Shown here piece by piece: positions 17,422 through 25,414 of a stretch of DNA of 54,756 nucleotides. Source of the stretch: Rubrivivax sp. (lineage in GTDB: Bacteria; Pseudomonadota; Gammaproteobacteria; Burkholderiales; Burkholderiaceae_C); contig JAEUPF010000141.1 of NCBI GenBank assembly GCA_016790425.1, positions 1 through 54,756 of the forward strand. The letters run 5' to 3'. The notes under the pieces were generated by a model. That model saw only the letters and a program-made list of their open reading frames with translations. It was not told the origin of the DNA and made no database searches. The position numbers and the translations under genes were made by a program. Every line of letters starts with the position of its first letter. Position 1 is the first letter of the stretch.

Positions 17422-18912
17422 ATGACGATCCGGTCCAAGGCAATCAGCTTCGCGGCGATCTCCCTCGCGCTGGCCGGCCTGCTGCCAGGCTGCGGCGGCG
17501 GCGACAGCACCGAGGACCCGAACACGACGGCGCGCCGCCTGTCGGTGAACAGCCCGGCGCAGATCGCCCAGGCCTCGGCCGACAACTACGACGACAACGT
17601 CAACGGCATCGTCAGCGGCGCGACGCTGCGGCGCTGGATGTCCAACTGGGCGGCCGAGCGGCCGGCGGGCATCACCGGCAAGCTGGTGATCCTGCAGGCC
17701 TCGGCCGGGCCGGCCGGCGCCGAGTACGTCAAGCCCGACGGCACGAACGTCTTCACCTACCTCTCGCCCAGCAGCGAGTGGATCCAGACGCGCAACAACG
17801 GCGTCATCGAAACGCAGAGCATGGTGCCCGACGGCGCGACGATGGACGCGCTGCTGCGCAAGTTCAACATCGACCCGACGCGCGACATGATCGTCGCGGC
17901 GACGGGCACCGGCAGCACGGCCAACGCGATGGCGCAGGGGCGCATCTGGTACGCGCTGCGCTACTGGGGCGTCGGCAAGGAGCACCTGGCGCTGCTCAAC
18001 GGCGGCAACCAGTGGCTGGTGACCGGCAGCATGACGGCGGCGCAGTTCCAGGCCACCGCATCGACTGCGCCCAACAGCGGCACCTTCTCGATCAAGAGCA
18101 TCCTCGTGGACAACACGCAGCTCCAGGCCACGGTGCGCGACCTGCTGGCTGTGCTGCCGCCCGCCGACGCCCTCGCCAAGGGCGACGGCATCTTCTTGTG
18201 GGACGCGCGCAGCGTCGGCCAGTACGCGGCCGGCAGGCTGGTCGAGCGCGGCGAGGACACCGACCCCGATACCGCCGGCACGCAGGCCTGCACGGCGGCC
18301 TACTGCACGCCGACCAATCCGGACAACTACCGCTGGACGTTCCAGAACGGCGGCTCACGCCAGGGCCACCCGTTCGGTGCGCTGCAACTGCAATACACGC
18401 ACATGCTCGATTCGACCAAGGGCTTCGCGTACAAGCCCAAGGCCGTGCTGGCCGCCTACCTCACCGGCGCGCCCGACGCCACCGGCATCGGCTTCATCGA
18501 CGGCTCGCAGGCCCTGGTGGGCGAGGGCGGCGCGTACCAGGAAGGCGACACCATCTACGTCTACTGCGAGACGACCTTCCGCGCCATGATCACCGGCATC
18601 GCCAGCAGCGTGATCCTCGGCAAGCCGACGCGCTTCTACGACGGTGCGATGGTCGAATGGAACTCGCTGTCCAACATCAGCGACAACACCGGCCGCCTGA
18701 TCCTGCCGGCCGATTCGCCGTGGCGGACGGACGTGCGCTCATACTTCCGCCCGGCCATGTCCGTGGCCGACGTTGCGACGCGCACCGTGACCAATCCGTA
18801 CGCCGCCAACACCGATGCCATCGTCAACGCCGACAAGACCTACAAGACCGGCGAGAGCGCGTCCGGCAACGGCGGCGGTGGCGGCCTGCCGACCAACCCC
18901 TGCGGCGGCTGA
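17422..18912 (+). CDS. Tandem-rhodanese lipoprotein (sulfurtransferase-like)
   Basis: A 496-residue exported lipoprotein. Its signal ends in lipobox LPGC with Cys24, followed by GGGDS, which favours outer-membrane sorting. Two rhodanese-like domains follow. The first (about 60-200) lacks a catalytic cysteine. The second starts at WDARSVGQYAAG (260-271), has a GHPFGA equivalent of the GHIPGA motif and an active-site loop YCETTFRAM with Cys382, then FYDGAMVEW. The tail is Gly-rich and ends NPCGG. ATG 17422 is chosen because it directly precedes the lipoprotein signal and has an ideal AAGGAG. ATG 17347, overlapping the previous stop, would add 25 residues. It resembles in type the rhodanese lipoprotein of the Geobacter ext electron conduits. 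Electron or sulfur transfer at the outer membrane is inferred. Confidence 0.85.
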   Translation: MTIRSKAISFAAISLALAGLLPGCGGGDSTEDPNTTARRLSVNSPAQIAQASADNYDDNVNGIVSGATLRRWMSNWAAERPAGITGKLVILQASAGPAGAEYVKPDGTNVFTYLSPSSEWIQTRNNGVIETQSMVPDGATMDALLRKFNIDPTRDMIVAATGTGSTANAMAQGRIWYALRYWGVGKEHLALLNGGNQWLVTGSMTAAQFQATASTAPNSGTFSIKSILVDNTQLQATVRDLLAVLPPADALAKGDGIFLWDARSVGQYAAGRLVERGEDTDPDTAGTQACTAAYCTPTNPDNYRWTFQNGGSRQGHPFGALQLQYTHMLDSTKGFAYKPKAVLAAYLTGAPDATGIGFIDGSQALVGEGGAYQEGDTIYVYCETTFRAMITGIASSVILGKPTRFYDGAMVEWNSLSNISDNTGRLILPADSPWRTDVRSYFRPAMSVADVATRTVTNPYAANTDAIVNADKTYKTGESASGNGGGGGLPTNPCGG

Positions 18913-18952
18913 GCGGCGCGCCTTCCCCGACGAGGCCGCCGCGCGGCGCGCC

Positions 18953-20167
18953 GTGCGCGCGCTGTACGTGTTGTTGTGTGCGTTGTGCGCGCTCAAGCTG
19001 CTCGCCGCGTGTTCGCCCGAGCACCGCGACAGCGCCGCGGCCGAGGACTTCGTCGAGCGCCATTGGGCCGTCCCGTTGCCGGCGCAAGGCGAGGTCCCGG
19101 CGGGCTTCAGCGCCCTCGAAGCGTCGCTCGCACCCGAAGCCTGCGGCCAGTGCCACGCCGAGCAATGGCGCGACTGGCAAGGCAGCCTGCACGCCCGTTC
19201 GATGGGCCCCGGCCTCGGTTGGCAGCTGCACCTGATGGACCAGGCGGCCGCCAACCGCTGCCTGCGCTGCCACGCACCGCTGGCCGAGCAGAAGGCACTG
19301 CTGGCGCAGGAGATGGCCTGGCCGGCGCGCCCGGCAGCGCCGCCGCCGGCGCATGTCCCGGCCGACCTGGCGCACCAGGGCCTCGTGTGCGCCGCCTGCC
19401 ACGTGCGCGGCCACCGGCGCTACGGGCCGCTGCCGGGGCCGAACCGGCCGCTGGCCGGCGCCAGCGCGCACGCGGGCTTCGAGGCCGTGCCGGCGTTCTC
19501 CGACAGCCGCTTCTGCGCCCCTTGCCACCAGTTCCCCGACAGCGGCCCGCGCACCGCGGGCAAGCTGCACGAGGACACCTACCGCCAGTGGCAAGCCAGC
19601 CCGCAGGCGACGCGCCAGGGCTGCCAGGGCTGCCACATGCCGGGCCGCCGGCACCTGTGGCGAGGCATCCACGATGCCGCGATGACGCGCCAGGCGATCG
19701 ACGTCGTGCTCGACGTGGAGCATCGCCAGGGGCGGCGGTACGCCGTGGCCACCGTGCGCAACGTCGGCGCCGGCCACCACTTCCCCACCTACATGGTGCC
19801 GAAGGTGGAATTGCGCTTCGCGGCCGTCGACGCCACGGGCACGCGAGCGCCGTTGGGCACGCGGGTGATCGGCTGGACGGTGGACACGGACCTGCAGCAC
19901 GAAATCGAGGACACGCGCATTCCCGCCGGCGCCGCCGGCCGCTTCGAGGCCGCGCTGCCCGAGGGGCCCGAGCGCGACGTGGAACTCGTCGTCGTCGTCA
20001 AGCCCGGCGAGCACTACGAGCGAACCTTCGCGCGCAGCCTCGAGCGCGAACGGCAGTGGCCTGCCGCCGCGGTGGCCCCGCTGCGCGAAGCGCTGGCGCG
20101 CGTGCGGGCGGCCGAGTACGAGCTGCTGCGCCTGCGCCTGCGCCGCGACCGCCGCGTTGCAAATTGA
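18953..20167 (+). CDS. Pentahaem c-type cytochrome lipoprotein
   Basis: Predicted product of 404 residues. The signal ends in lipobox LAAC (Cys20). Five CXXCH motifs are visible: CGQCH (64-68), CLRCH (103-107), CAACH (146-150), CAPCH (188-192) and CQGCH (224-228). The first sits in CGQCHAEQWRDWQGSLHARS, a pattern common in cytochrome c554-like proteins. The C-terminal 170 residues form a haem-free, probably beta-rich domain (VEHRQGRRYAVATVRNVG). The GTG at 18953 is the only start that leaves a clean lipoprotein signal; upstream codons have no start in a suitable place. It follows the rhodanese gene by 40 bases. Role inferred: outer-membrane electron carrier. Confidence 0.87.
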   Translation: MRALYVLLCALCALKLLAACSPEHRDSAAAEDFVERHWAVPLPAQGEVPAGFSALEASLAPEACGQCHAEQWRDWQGSLHARSMGPGLGWQLHLMDQAAANRCLRCHAPLAEQKALLAQEMAWPARPAAPPPAHVPADLAHQGLVCAACHVRGHRRYGPLPGPNRPLAGASAHAGFEAVPAFSDSRFCAPCHQFPDSGPRTAGKLHEDTYRQWQASPQATRQGCQGCHMPGRRHLWRGIHDAAMTRQAIDVVLDVEHRQGRRYAVATVRNVGAGHHFPTYMVPKVELRFAAVDATGTRAPLGTRVIGWTVDTDLQHEIEDTRIPAGAAGRFEAALPEGPERDVELVVVVKPGEHYERTFARSLERERQWPAAAVAPLREALARVRAAEYELLRLRLRRDRRVAN

Positions 20168-20284
20168 AAGGCGGCGCCGCTTCGCGCGCACGCTGCAACC
20201 GTGCCCGCGCCTGCCCTCGTGCGCGGCACGCTGGTCAGGCGCCGCGCACCGCCGTGGCACGTGTCGTGCTTTGAGCTGCACCGC

Positions 20285-20662
20285 ATGGACAGCCTGCGTC
20301 GTCCCACCCCGGCTCTCGCGGCCGCACCGGCCCGTCGCGCCTGGCTGGCCGCGCTCGCGCTGGTGCTGCTGGCGGCGCGCACGCGCGCCCAGTCCGCTGC
20401 GGGCGACGGCGCCGGGACTGCCGCGTCATCCGCCGCTTCAGCGCCATCGACGGCATCAGCCGCATCGGCACCGCCACGCCTGCGCTTTCGGACCCGCCGC
20501 GCGCCCTGCGCCTGCGCCGGGGACATCGATGACGAGGCCATCGAACGTGCGCTTGCCGAACGGGCCGGCCGGCCTGCCTCGGCGCCGGCCGGCAAGCGCG
20601 AAGCCAAGGCCGTGCCGAACACCCACACCAACACCCCCACCCCGAGGAGACCCACACCGTGA
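20285..20662 (+). CDS. Small putative exported protein with Cys-Ala-Cys
   Basis: A 125-residue product I do not recognise. It has a signal-peptide-like start (RRAWLAALALVLLAARTRAQS), a low-complexity Ala/Ser stretch, then APCACAGDIDDEAIERALAERAG and a Thr/Pro-rich end. The two cysteines in CAC are its only ones. Support comes from position: it lies between two cytochrome genes, and its stop overlaps the GTG of the trihaem cytochrome as GTGA. It could be a small periplasmic partner of the conduit. High GC makes spurious frames common, so the call is moderate. Confidence 0.5.
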   Translation: MDSLRRPTPALAAAPARRAWLAALALVLLAARTRAQSAAGDGAGTAASSAASAPSTASAASAPPRLRFRTRRAPCACAGDIDDEAIERALAERAGRPASAPAGKREAKAVPNTHTNTPTPRRPTP

Positions 20663-21180
20663 GACCGATGCCTGGCGAGAGCGCGAACCCGCGTTGCAGT
20701 GCGCCAACGAACCACTGGCGCCGCCGGCTGCGCGCCGGCTTGTCGTTGTTCGCGGCGTTGGCGCTGGGGCTGCTGCTGTGGACCTTCGGGGCCGACCGCC
20801 GCCCGATCGAAGTCGCCGCTGCGCCCGCCTGGGGCGACGAGGCGGCGCTGGCCAGGCCCGCAGCCGCCGCCGACTGGCTGCCGATGGCGCCGGCCAACGC
20901 CTGCGGCCTGGGCGCATCGAGCTGCTTCAAGTGCCACAACGGCAAGCGTGCGGCCGCGCCGAAGTCCGACCCGGCCAACGGCCGCTGGCACGCGCAGCAC
21001 GCGAAGGTCGACAACTCCTGCGTCGGCTGCCACAAGGGCAACCCGCGCGTTCTGAAGGACGACGTCGCGCACGCCAAGATGATCGCCAAGCCGCGCGACG
21101 ACTCGGCCGGAAGCTGCAGCGGCTGCCACCGCGCCGATCTGGAAAAGATCAAGGCCGCCTACACCGCGGGAGGGAAGTGA
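20659..21180 (+). CDS. Membrane-anchored trihaem c-type cytochrome
   Basis: A 173-residue protein with an N-terminal membrane helix (about 27-43) and a periplasmic part holding three CXXCH motifs: CFKCH (89-93), CVGCH (121-125) and CSGCH (153-157). Extra histidines (His111, His114, His138) could give bis-His ligation. Cys82 also lies close to the first haem. The start is GTG 20659, which overlaps the upstream stop; ATG 20668 is an alternative. The porin gene begins 1 base after its stop. Likely role: periplasmic link from the quinone pool or other cytochromes to the outer-membrane module. Confidence 0.87.
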   Translation: MRPMPGESANPRCSAPTNHWRRRLRAGLSLFAALALGLLLWTFGADRRPIEVAAAPAWGDEAALARPAAAADWLPMAPANACGLGASSCFKCHNGKRAAAPKSDPANGRWHAQHAKVDNSCVGCHKGNPRVLKDDVAHAKMIAKPRDDSAGSCSGCHRADLEKIKAAYTAGGK

Positions 21181-21181
21181 G

Positions 21182-22357
21182 ATGAAGCATTCGCCACGCC
21201 TGGCGCGCCGTTGCGCCGCCGCAGCCGCATGGGCCGCCCTGGGGCTGCCGCTGGCCGCCTCGGCCGGCCCGACGATCGACTTCGGCACCGGCAGCTCGCT
21301 CAACATCACCTACGCGCTGCAAGGGTGGTGGGAGAACCGCGAGCAGGACTTCGCCGGCACGACGACCACCACGTCGGACATGTACCTGCGCCGCAACCGG
21401 CTGGCCTTCACCGGGCAGGTCAACGACACCGTCAGCTTCTACGCGCAGCTCGAAGGCGGTGACGGCCGGCGCGGCCAGACCGACCGCGCGATCTTCTGGC
21501 GCGACGCCTACGTCTCGCTCGACTGGACCGACGAGCTGCGCTTCATCGTCGGCCGCGTCAAGAACACCTTCACGCGCGAGAACCTGGAAGCCTGCCTGGA
21601 GCCGCTGACGCTGGACCGGGCCGAGGTGCTGTCGTACACGCCCTTCGCCGGCACGCGCGACACCGGCGTCGTCGTGTGGGGCAATCTGATGGACGCGATG
21701 TTCCAGTACCGCCTGATGGTGGCCGACGGGCGCGAGGTCACCGAGATGCCCAGCCACAAGCAGCGCATCACCACGCGCGTGCATGTGAGCTTGTGGGACC
21801 CGGAGTTCAACTACGGCTACCAGGGCACCTACCTCGGCACGCGCAAGGTGCTGACCTTCGGCGCCGCGTACGACACGCAACCCAAGGTGGCCTTCGCCAA
21901 CTACCTCTCGCGTGCCGAGCCGCGCGACTACAAGGCGTGGACGGTCGACGCCTTCATGGAGCTGCCCACCGCCGCCGGCGTGTTCACCGCATCGGCCGCG
22001 GTGATGAAGTACGACACGGGCGGCGCCTTCGGGCAGTCGCCCGATCCGCTGCTGTCGGCCAACAGCGACCTGAAGGGCCACTACGTCAAGGCCGGCTACA
22101 TGCTGCCGGGCAAGGTGGGGCCGGGCCGCCTGCAGCTGTTCGCCCGCCACGAGAAGCTGGACTACGCGGTGAAGACCGGCAACGCGGAGTACTACGACAA
22201 CCGCTGGAACAGCATCGGCGCGAACTACTACATCGACGGCCAGCGCCTGAAGGTGACATTCGAATACGCCGACATCCGCTACGACACCCCGCACCCGGCG
22301 GTGCCGGCGCTCAACGACTATCGCCAAGCTACACTGGGCTTGCAGTTGATCTTCTGA
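21182..22357 (+). CDS. Outer-membrane porin (phosphate-selective OprO/P-like)
   Basis: A 391-residue beta-barrel. The signal peptide is cleaved near residues 27-29 (LAASAGPT). The mature protein has alternating strands throughout, including YLRRNRLAFTGQVNDTVSFYAQLEGGD and LRFIVGRVKNTFTREN, typical of the OprO/OprP-like family. It ends with the barrel signature LGLQLIF. The gene is 1 base after the trihaem cytochrome, so it belongs to the same transcript. It could let an oxyanion in, or surround a cytochrome as in porin-cytochrome conduits. A strong hairpin follows the stop. Confidence 0.9.
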   Translation: MKHSPRLARRCAAAAAWAALGLPLAASAGPTIDFGTGSSLNITYALQGWWENREQDFAGTTTTTSDMYLRRNRLAFTGQVNDTVSFYAQLEGGDGRRGQTDRAIFWRDAYVSLDWTDELRFIVGRVKNTFTRENLEACLEPLTLDRAEVLSYTPFAGTRDTGVVVWGNLMDAMFQYRLMVADGREVTEMPSHKQRITTRVHVSLWDPEFNYGYQGTYLGTRKVLTFGAAYDTQPKVAFANYLSRAEPRDYKAWTVDAFMELPTAAGVFTASAAVMKYDTGGAFGQSPDPLLSANSDLKGHYVKAGYMLPGKVGPGRLQLFARHEKLDYAVKTGNAEYYDNRWNSIGANYYIDGQRLKVTFEYADIRYDTPHPAVPALNDYRQATLGLQLIF

Positions 22358-22368
22358 GCCGGCGGCGC

Positions 22369-22410
22369 GCCGGCCCGCGAGCACCGTCCGCGGTGCCGTG
22401 CGGGCCGGCG
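22369..22410 (+). promoter_or_regulatory. Long GC-rich stem-loop between porin and sensor-kinase genes
   Basis: GCCGGCCCGC at 22369-22378 pairs perfectly with GCGGGCCGGC at 22400-22409, and flanking C22368-G22410 adds a pair. Inside, GCACCG (22381-22386) pairs with CGGTGC (22391-22396). There is no T run, so it is not a classical terminator. It could attenuate or stabilise RNA so that structural and regulatory genes are made at different levels. Confidence 0.55.
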
Positions 22411-22444
22411 GCACGCACGGCCCACGACGGACCGGGTGGGGGAC

Positions 22445-23941
22445 ATGAGCGGCAGTGCGAGCGAGCCTTCGGCGCGGCTGGAGTTACCGGTCGTGCCGGG
22501 CGGACCGGCGACCCCGCGCAGCGTGCTTCCCGGGCCCTGGCTGCCGCCGCTGGCCGCAGCGCTGGGCGCTGCGGCCTACGCCGTGATCGGGCAGGGCTGG
22601 CACGAAGGCGCCGCCGGCTGGCTGCTCGGCGCGCTGCTCGTCGCGGCGCTGTGCGGGCTGCTGGCACGCACAGCGGCCGAGCTGGCAGCGCTGCGCCAGC
22701 TCGAGCAGGGCATCCACAACGCGCGCGAGGGGCTGCTCACGCCCACTGCCGAGCGCGGCGTGGGCTGGACCTCGGTGGGCCGCCTGATCCCCGAGCACAA
22801 CACCACCGTCGCCGCGCTGGCGATGATGTTTCGCACCGTCGAGGAATGCCAGACCCGCTTCCTCGACGAGCGCAACCGCCTCAACGCCATCCTGCAAAGC
22901 ACACCCGGCGCGCTGCTGGGCATCACCGACGACCTGACGATCGCCATCGCCAACCGGCGCGCGGAGGCGCTGTTCGGTGCCGGCGGCGGCAGCATCGTCG
23001 AGCGCGGCCTGTTCGAGCTGCTGGTGCTCGACGAGCGCGGGCGCAACGTGCTGCGCGATGCGTTCCTCTACAAGCTCGAACTGCACGACCAGGAGCTCGA
23101 GCTCACCGTCGGCGGCGAGGTGCGCGCCTTCAACGTCAACCTGGCCTTCTACTCCGACGAGCAGGACGACATGGGCGGCGTGATGATCATGCAGGACGTC
23201 ACCGAGCGACGCCAGCTCATGCAGACGGTGGCCATGCGCGAGAAGTTCGTCGCCATGGGCCAGCTCGCCGCCGGCGTGGCGCACGAGCTGAACACGCCGC
23301 TGGGCAACATCCTCGGCTATGCCCAGCTGCTGACGCAGGAGGTCGGCGACCGCCCGAAGGTGGCCGGGTACGCCGAAGTCATCGCGGCGCAGAGCCAGCG
23401 CGCCTCGCGCGTGGTGCAGGATCTGCTGTCCTACGCGCGCAAGGACCAATGCAGCGGCGAGACCTGCGCCGTCAACATCATGGTGCAGGAGCTCATCGAT
23501 GCCTTCATCCACTGCCGGCTGCGCCGCTACGGCATCGAGGTCGATCTGCGCCTGGCGCCGGAGAATCCGCTCGCCGAAGGCGGCTGCGGCGAAGTCGACA
23601 TCGTCTTCACCAACATCATCTCCAACGCCATCCAGGCCCTGGCGCGCACGCCTCAACCGCGCATCGAGGTGGCGACCTGGCGCGAAGGCGGCTTGGTGGC
23701 CATCGCGGTGGCCGACAACGGCCCGGGCGTGCCGCCCGAGGTGAGCCGGCGCCTGTTCGACCCGTTCTTCTCGACCAAGGAAGTCGGCCAGGGATCGGGC
23801 CTCGGGCTCTTCATCAGCCAGGCCCTCGTCACGCGCCGCGGCGGACGCATCGACTACGACGCCGGCCACGCACCGGGAGCCCGCTTCGTCATCCGGTTGC
23901 CGGCCGTGGAACCCGAGCGCATCGCCGCGGCCGCCGCATGA
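22445..23941 (+). CDS. Membrane PAS-domain sensor histidine kinase
   Basis: A 498-residue two-component kinase. Two membrane helices (about 32-50 and 58-75) are separated by only a few residues, so there is no sizeable periplasmic sensor. A HAMP-like stretch leads to a PAS domain (about 140-255). Next comes the HisKA box GVAHELNTPLGNI with phospho-acceptor His280. The ATPase domain has an N box (FTNIISNAIQAL) and G boxes ADNGPGV and GSGLGLF. Cys336 and Cys341 (DQCSGETC) in the linker could respond to redox or persulfide. ATG 22445 is preferred behind GGTGGGG; GTG 22436 is possible. Its stop overlaps the regulator start as ATGA. Confidence 0.92.
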   Translation: MSGSASEPSARLELPVVPGGPATPRSVLPGPWLPPLAAALGAAAYAVIGQGWHEGAAGWLLGALLVAALCGLLARTAAELAALRQLEQGIHNAREGLLTPTAERGVGWTSVGRLIPEHNTTVAALAMMFRTVEECQTRFLDERNRLNAILQSTPGALLGITDDLTIAIANRRAEALFGAGGGSIVERGLFELLVLDERGRNVLRDAFLYKLELHDQELELTVGGEVRAFNVNLAFYSDEQDDMGGVMIMQDVTERRQLMQTVAMREKFVAMGQLAAGVAHELNTPLGNILGYAQLLTQEVGDRPKVAGYAEVIAAQSQRASRVVQDLLSYARKDQCSGETCAVNIMVQELIDAFIHCRLRRYGIEVDLRLAPENPLAEGGCGEVDIVFTNIISNAIQALARTPQPRIEVATWREGGLVAIAVADNGPGVPPEVSRRLFDPFFSTKEVGQGSGLGLFISQALVTRRGGRIDYDAGHAPGARFVIRLPAVEPERIAAAAA

Positions 23942-25338
23942 GCCCGGGCGACACCCGCAGCGGCCCGGCGGCGCCCACGCTGCCGCGCGCCCTCGTCGCA
24001 GAGGACGACCGTGACATGCGCGAGCTCATCGGCATCGTGCTGCGCGGCCTGCCGCGGGCCCCCGAGGTCGTGATGGTCGAGAACGCGGTTGCGGCGATGG
24101 ACCTGCTGGAGGAGGAACCGACGGCGCTGCTGGTCACCGACCTGTGCATGCCGGGCGCCGACGGGCTCGACCTGCTTCGCTTCGCGCGCCGCTGCCAGCC
24201 GCTGTGCCAGGTGCTGCTGGTGACGGGCTTTGCCACGGTGGATTCGGCCGTGGCGGCGCTGAAGGACGGCGCCTTCGACTACCTGCAAAAGCCCTTCGAT
24301 ACCGAGCAGTTGCGGGCGCGCGCCCAGGCGGCACTCGAATACCACGGCGCGCTGGCCGAATCGGCGCGCCTGCGCCAGCCGGCGGCCGCCGGCGACGACG
24401 AAAGCATGCTGGTCGGGCGCTCGCGCGGCATGGAGCAGGTGGAGCGGCTGGTCGAGGCGGCGGCCGCCTACGAGTCGGGGGTGCTCGTCACCGGAGAGAG
24501 CGGCAGCGGCAAGGAACTGGTCGTGCGCCGCATCCACCGGCTCGGATCGCGGCGCGACAAGCCCTTCGTGGCCATCAACTGCGCCGCGATTCCCGACACG
24601 CTGATCGAGAGCGAGCTGTTCGGGTACCGCCGCGGCGCATTCACCGGCGCCGACCGCAGCAAGGCCGGCCTGTTCGAGGCTGCCGACGGCGGCACGCTGT
24701 TCCTCGACGAGATCAACAACGCCCCGATGGCCTTGCAGGCCAAGCTGCTGCGCGTGCTCCAGGACGGGCAGTTCTACCCCGCCGGCGCGACCGAGGCGGT
24801 ATGCGTCGACGTGCGCGTCATCGCCGCCACGAACGTGCCGTTGCCCACGCTCGTCGACAAGGGCGAGTTCCGCCGCGACCTCTACTACCGCCTGTCGGTG
24901 ATGGAGATCGACCTGCCGCCGCTGCGCGAGCGCCCCGACGACATCGCGCTGCTGGCCATGCACTTCCTCGAGCGGCACGCGCGCCGCCTGGGCAAGCCGG
25001 TGACCGGCATGACGCCGGCCGTGCTCGGCGCGCTGGTGCGCTACGACTGGCCCGGCAACGTCCGCGAGCTGGAGAACCTCGTCCAGCGCATGATCATCTT
25101 GTGCGCCGAAGACCGCCTCGACGTCGATGTGCTGCCTGCGCACCTGGCGCAGCCGCGGGCGGGCGAGGCGCGCCCGATCGACTACCTGCCGCCGCAAAGC
25201 CTCGAGGAGATGGAGGCCTACATCATCCGCAAGACGCTGCGCAAGACGCGCGGCGACCGCACGCTCACCGCGGAGATCCTCGGCATCGACAAGTCGACGC
25301 TGTGGCGCAAGGTCAAGCGGTACAACATCAAGGACTGA
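23938..25338 (+). CDS. Sigma-54-dependent response regulator (NtrC type)
   Basis: A 466-residue transcription activator. The receiver domain (about 17-130) has the acidic pair EDD, phospho-acceptor Asp68 in [11 protein letters not shown], and Lys117 in QKPFD. The AAA+ domain (about 155-390) has Walker A GESGSGKE (185-192), the sigma-54 contact loop GAFTGA (232-237), the Walker B segment GGTLFLDEI and the [13 protein letters not shown] motif. A Fis-type helix-turn-helix closes it ([20 protein letters not shown]). It is coupled to the kinase gene. The only good sigma-54 promoter I found outside genes in this window lies at 14427, at the head of this locus, and is its most likely target. Confidence 0.95.
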   Translation: MSPGDTRSGPAAPTLPRALVAEDDRDMRELIGIVLRGLPRAPEVVMVENAVAAMDLLEEEPTALLVTDLCMPGADGLDLLRFARRCQPLCQVLLVTGFATVDSAVAALKDGAFDYLQKPFDTEQLRARAQAALEYHGALAESARLRQPAAAGDDESMLVGRSRGMEQVERLVEAAAAYESGVLVTGESGSGKELVVRRIHRLGSRRDKPFVAINCAAIPDTLIESELFGYRRGAFTGADRSKAGLFEAADGGTLFLDEINNAPMALQAKLLRVLQDGQFYPAGATEAVCVDVRVIAATNVPLPTLVDKGEFRRDLYYRLSVMEIDLPPLRERPDDIALLAMHFLERHARRLGKPVTGMTPAVLGALVRYDWPGNVRELENLVQRMIILCAEDRLDVDVLPAHLAQPRAGEARPIDYLPPQSLEEMEAYIIRKTLRKTRGDRTLTAEILGIDKSTLWRKVKRYNIKD

Positions 25339-25371
25339 TCGCGCCGGTGCCCACAGCGCATACTCGCGCCA

Positions 25372-25392
25372 GGCGCCGCACCGGGCGGCGCC
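25372..25392 (+). other. GC-rich hairpin between the response regulator and dusA
   Basis: GGCGCCGC at 25372-25379 pairs with GCGGCGCC at 25385-25392 around loop ACCGG. No T run follows. It lies in the 76-base gap after the response-regulator stop and could mark the end of the long sulfur/cytochrome transcript, but it may simply reflect high GC. Confidence 0.4.
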
Positions 25393-25414
25393 CCCCACCC
25401 GGCCAGCGAAGGAA

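Noticed and set aside
17347-17422. ATG overlapping the DsrH-like stop as start of the rhodanese lipoprotein
   Set aside because: It would bury the lipoprotein signal 25 residues inside the protein; ATG 17422 has an ideal AAGGAG and a direct signal sequence.
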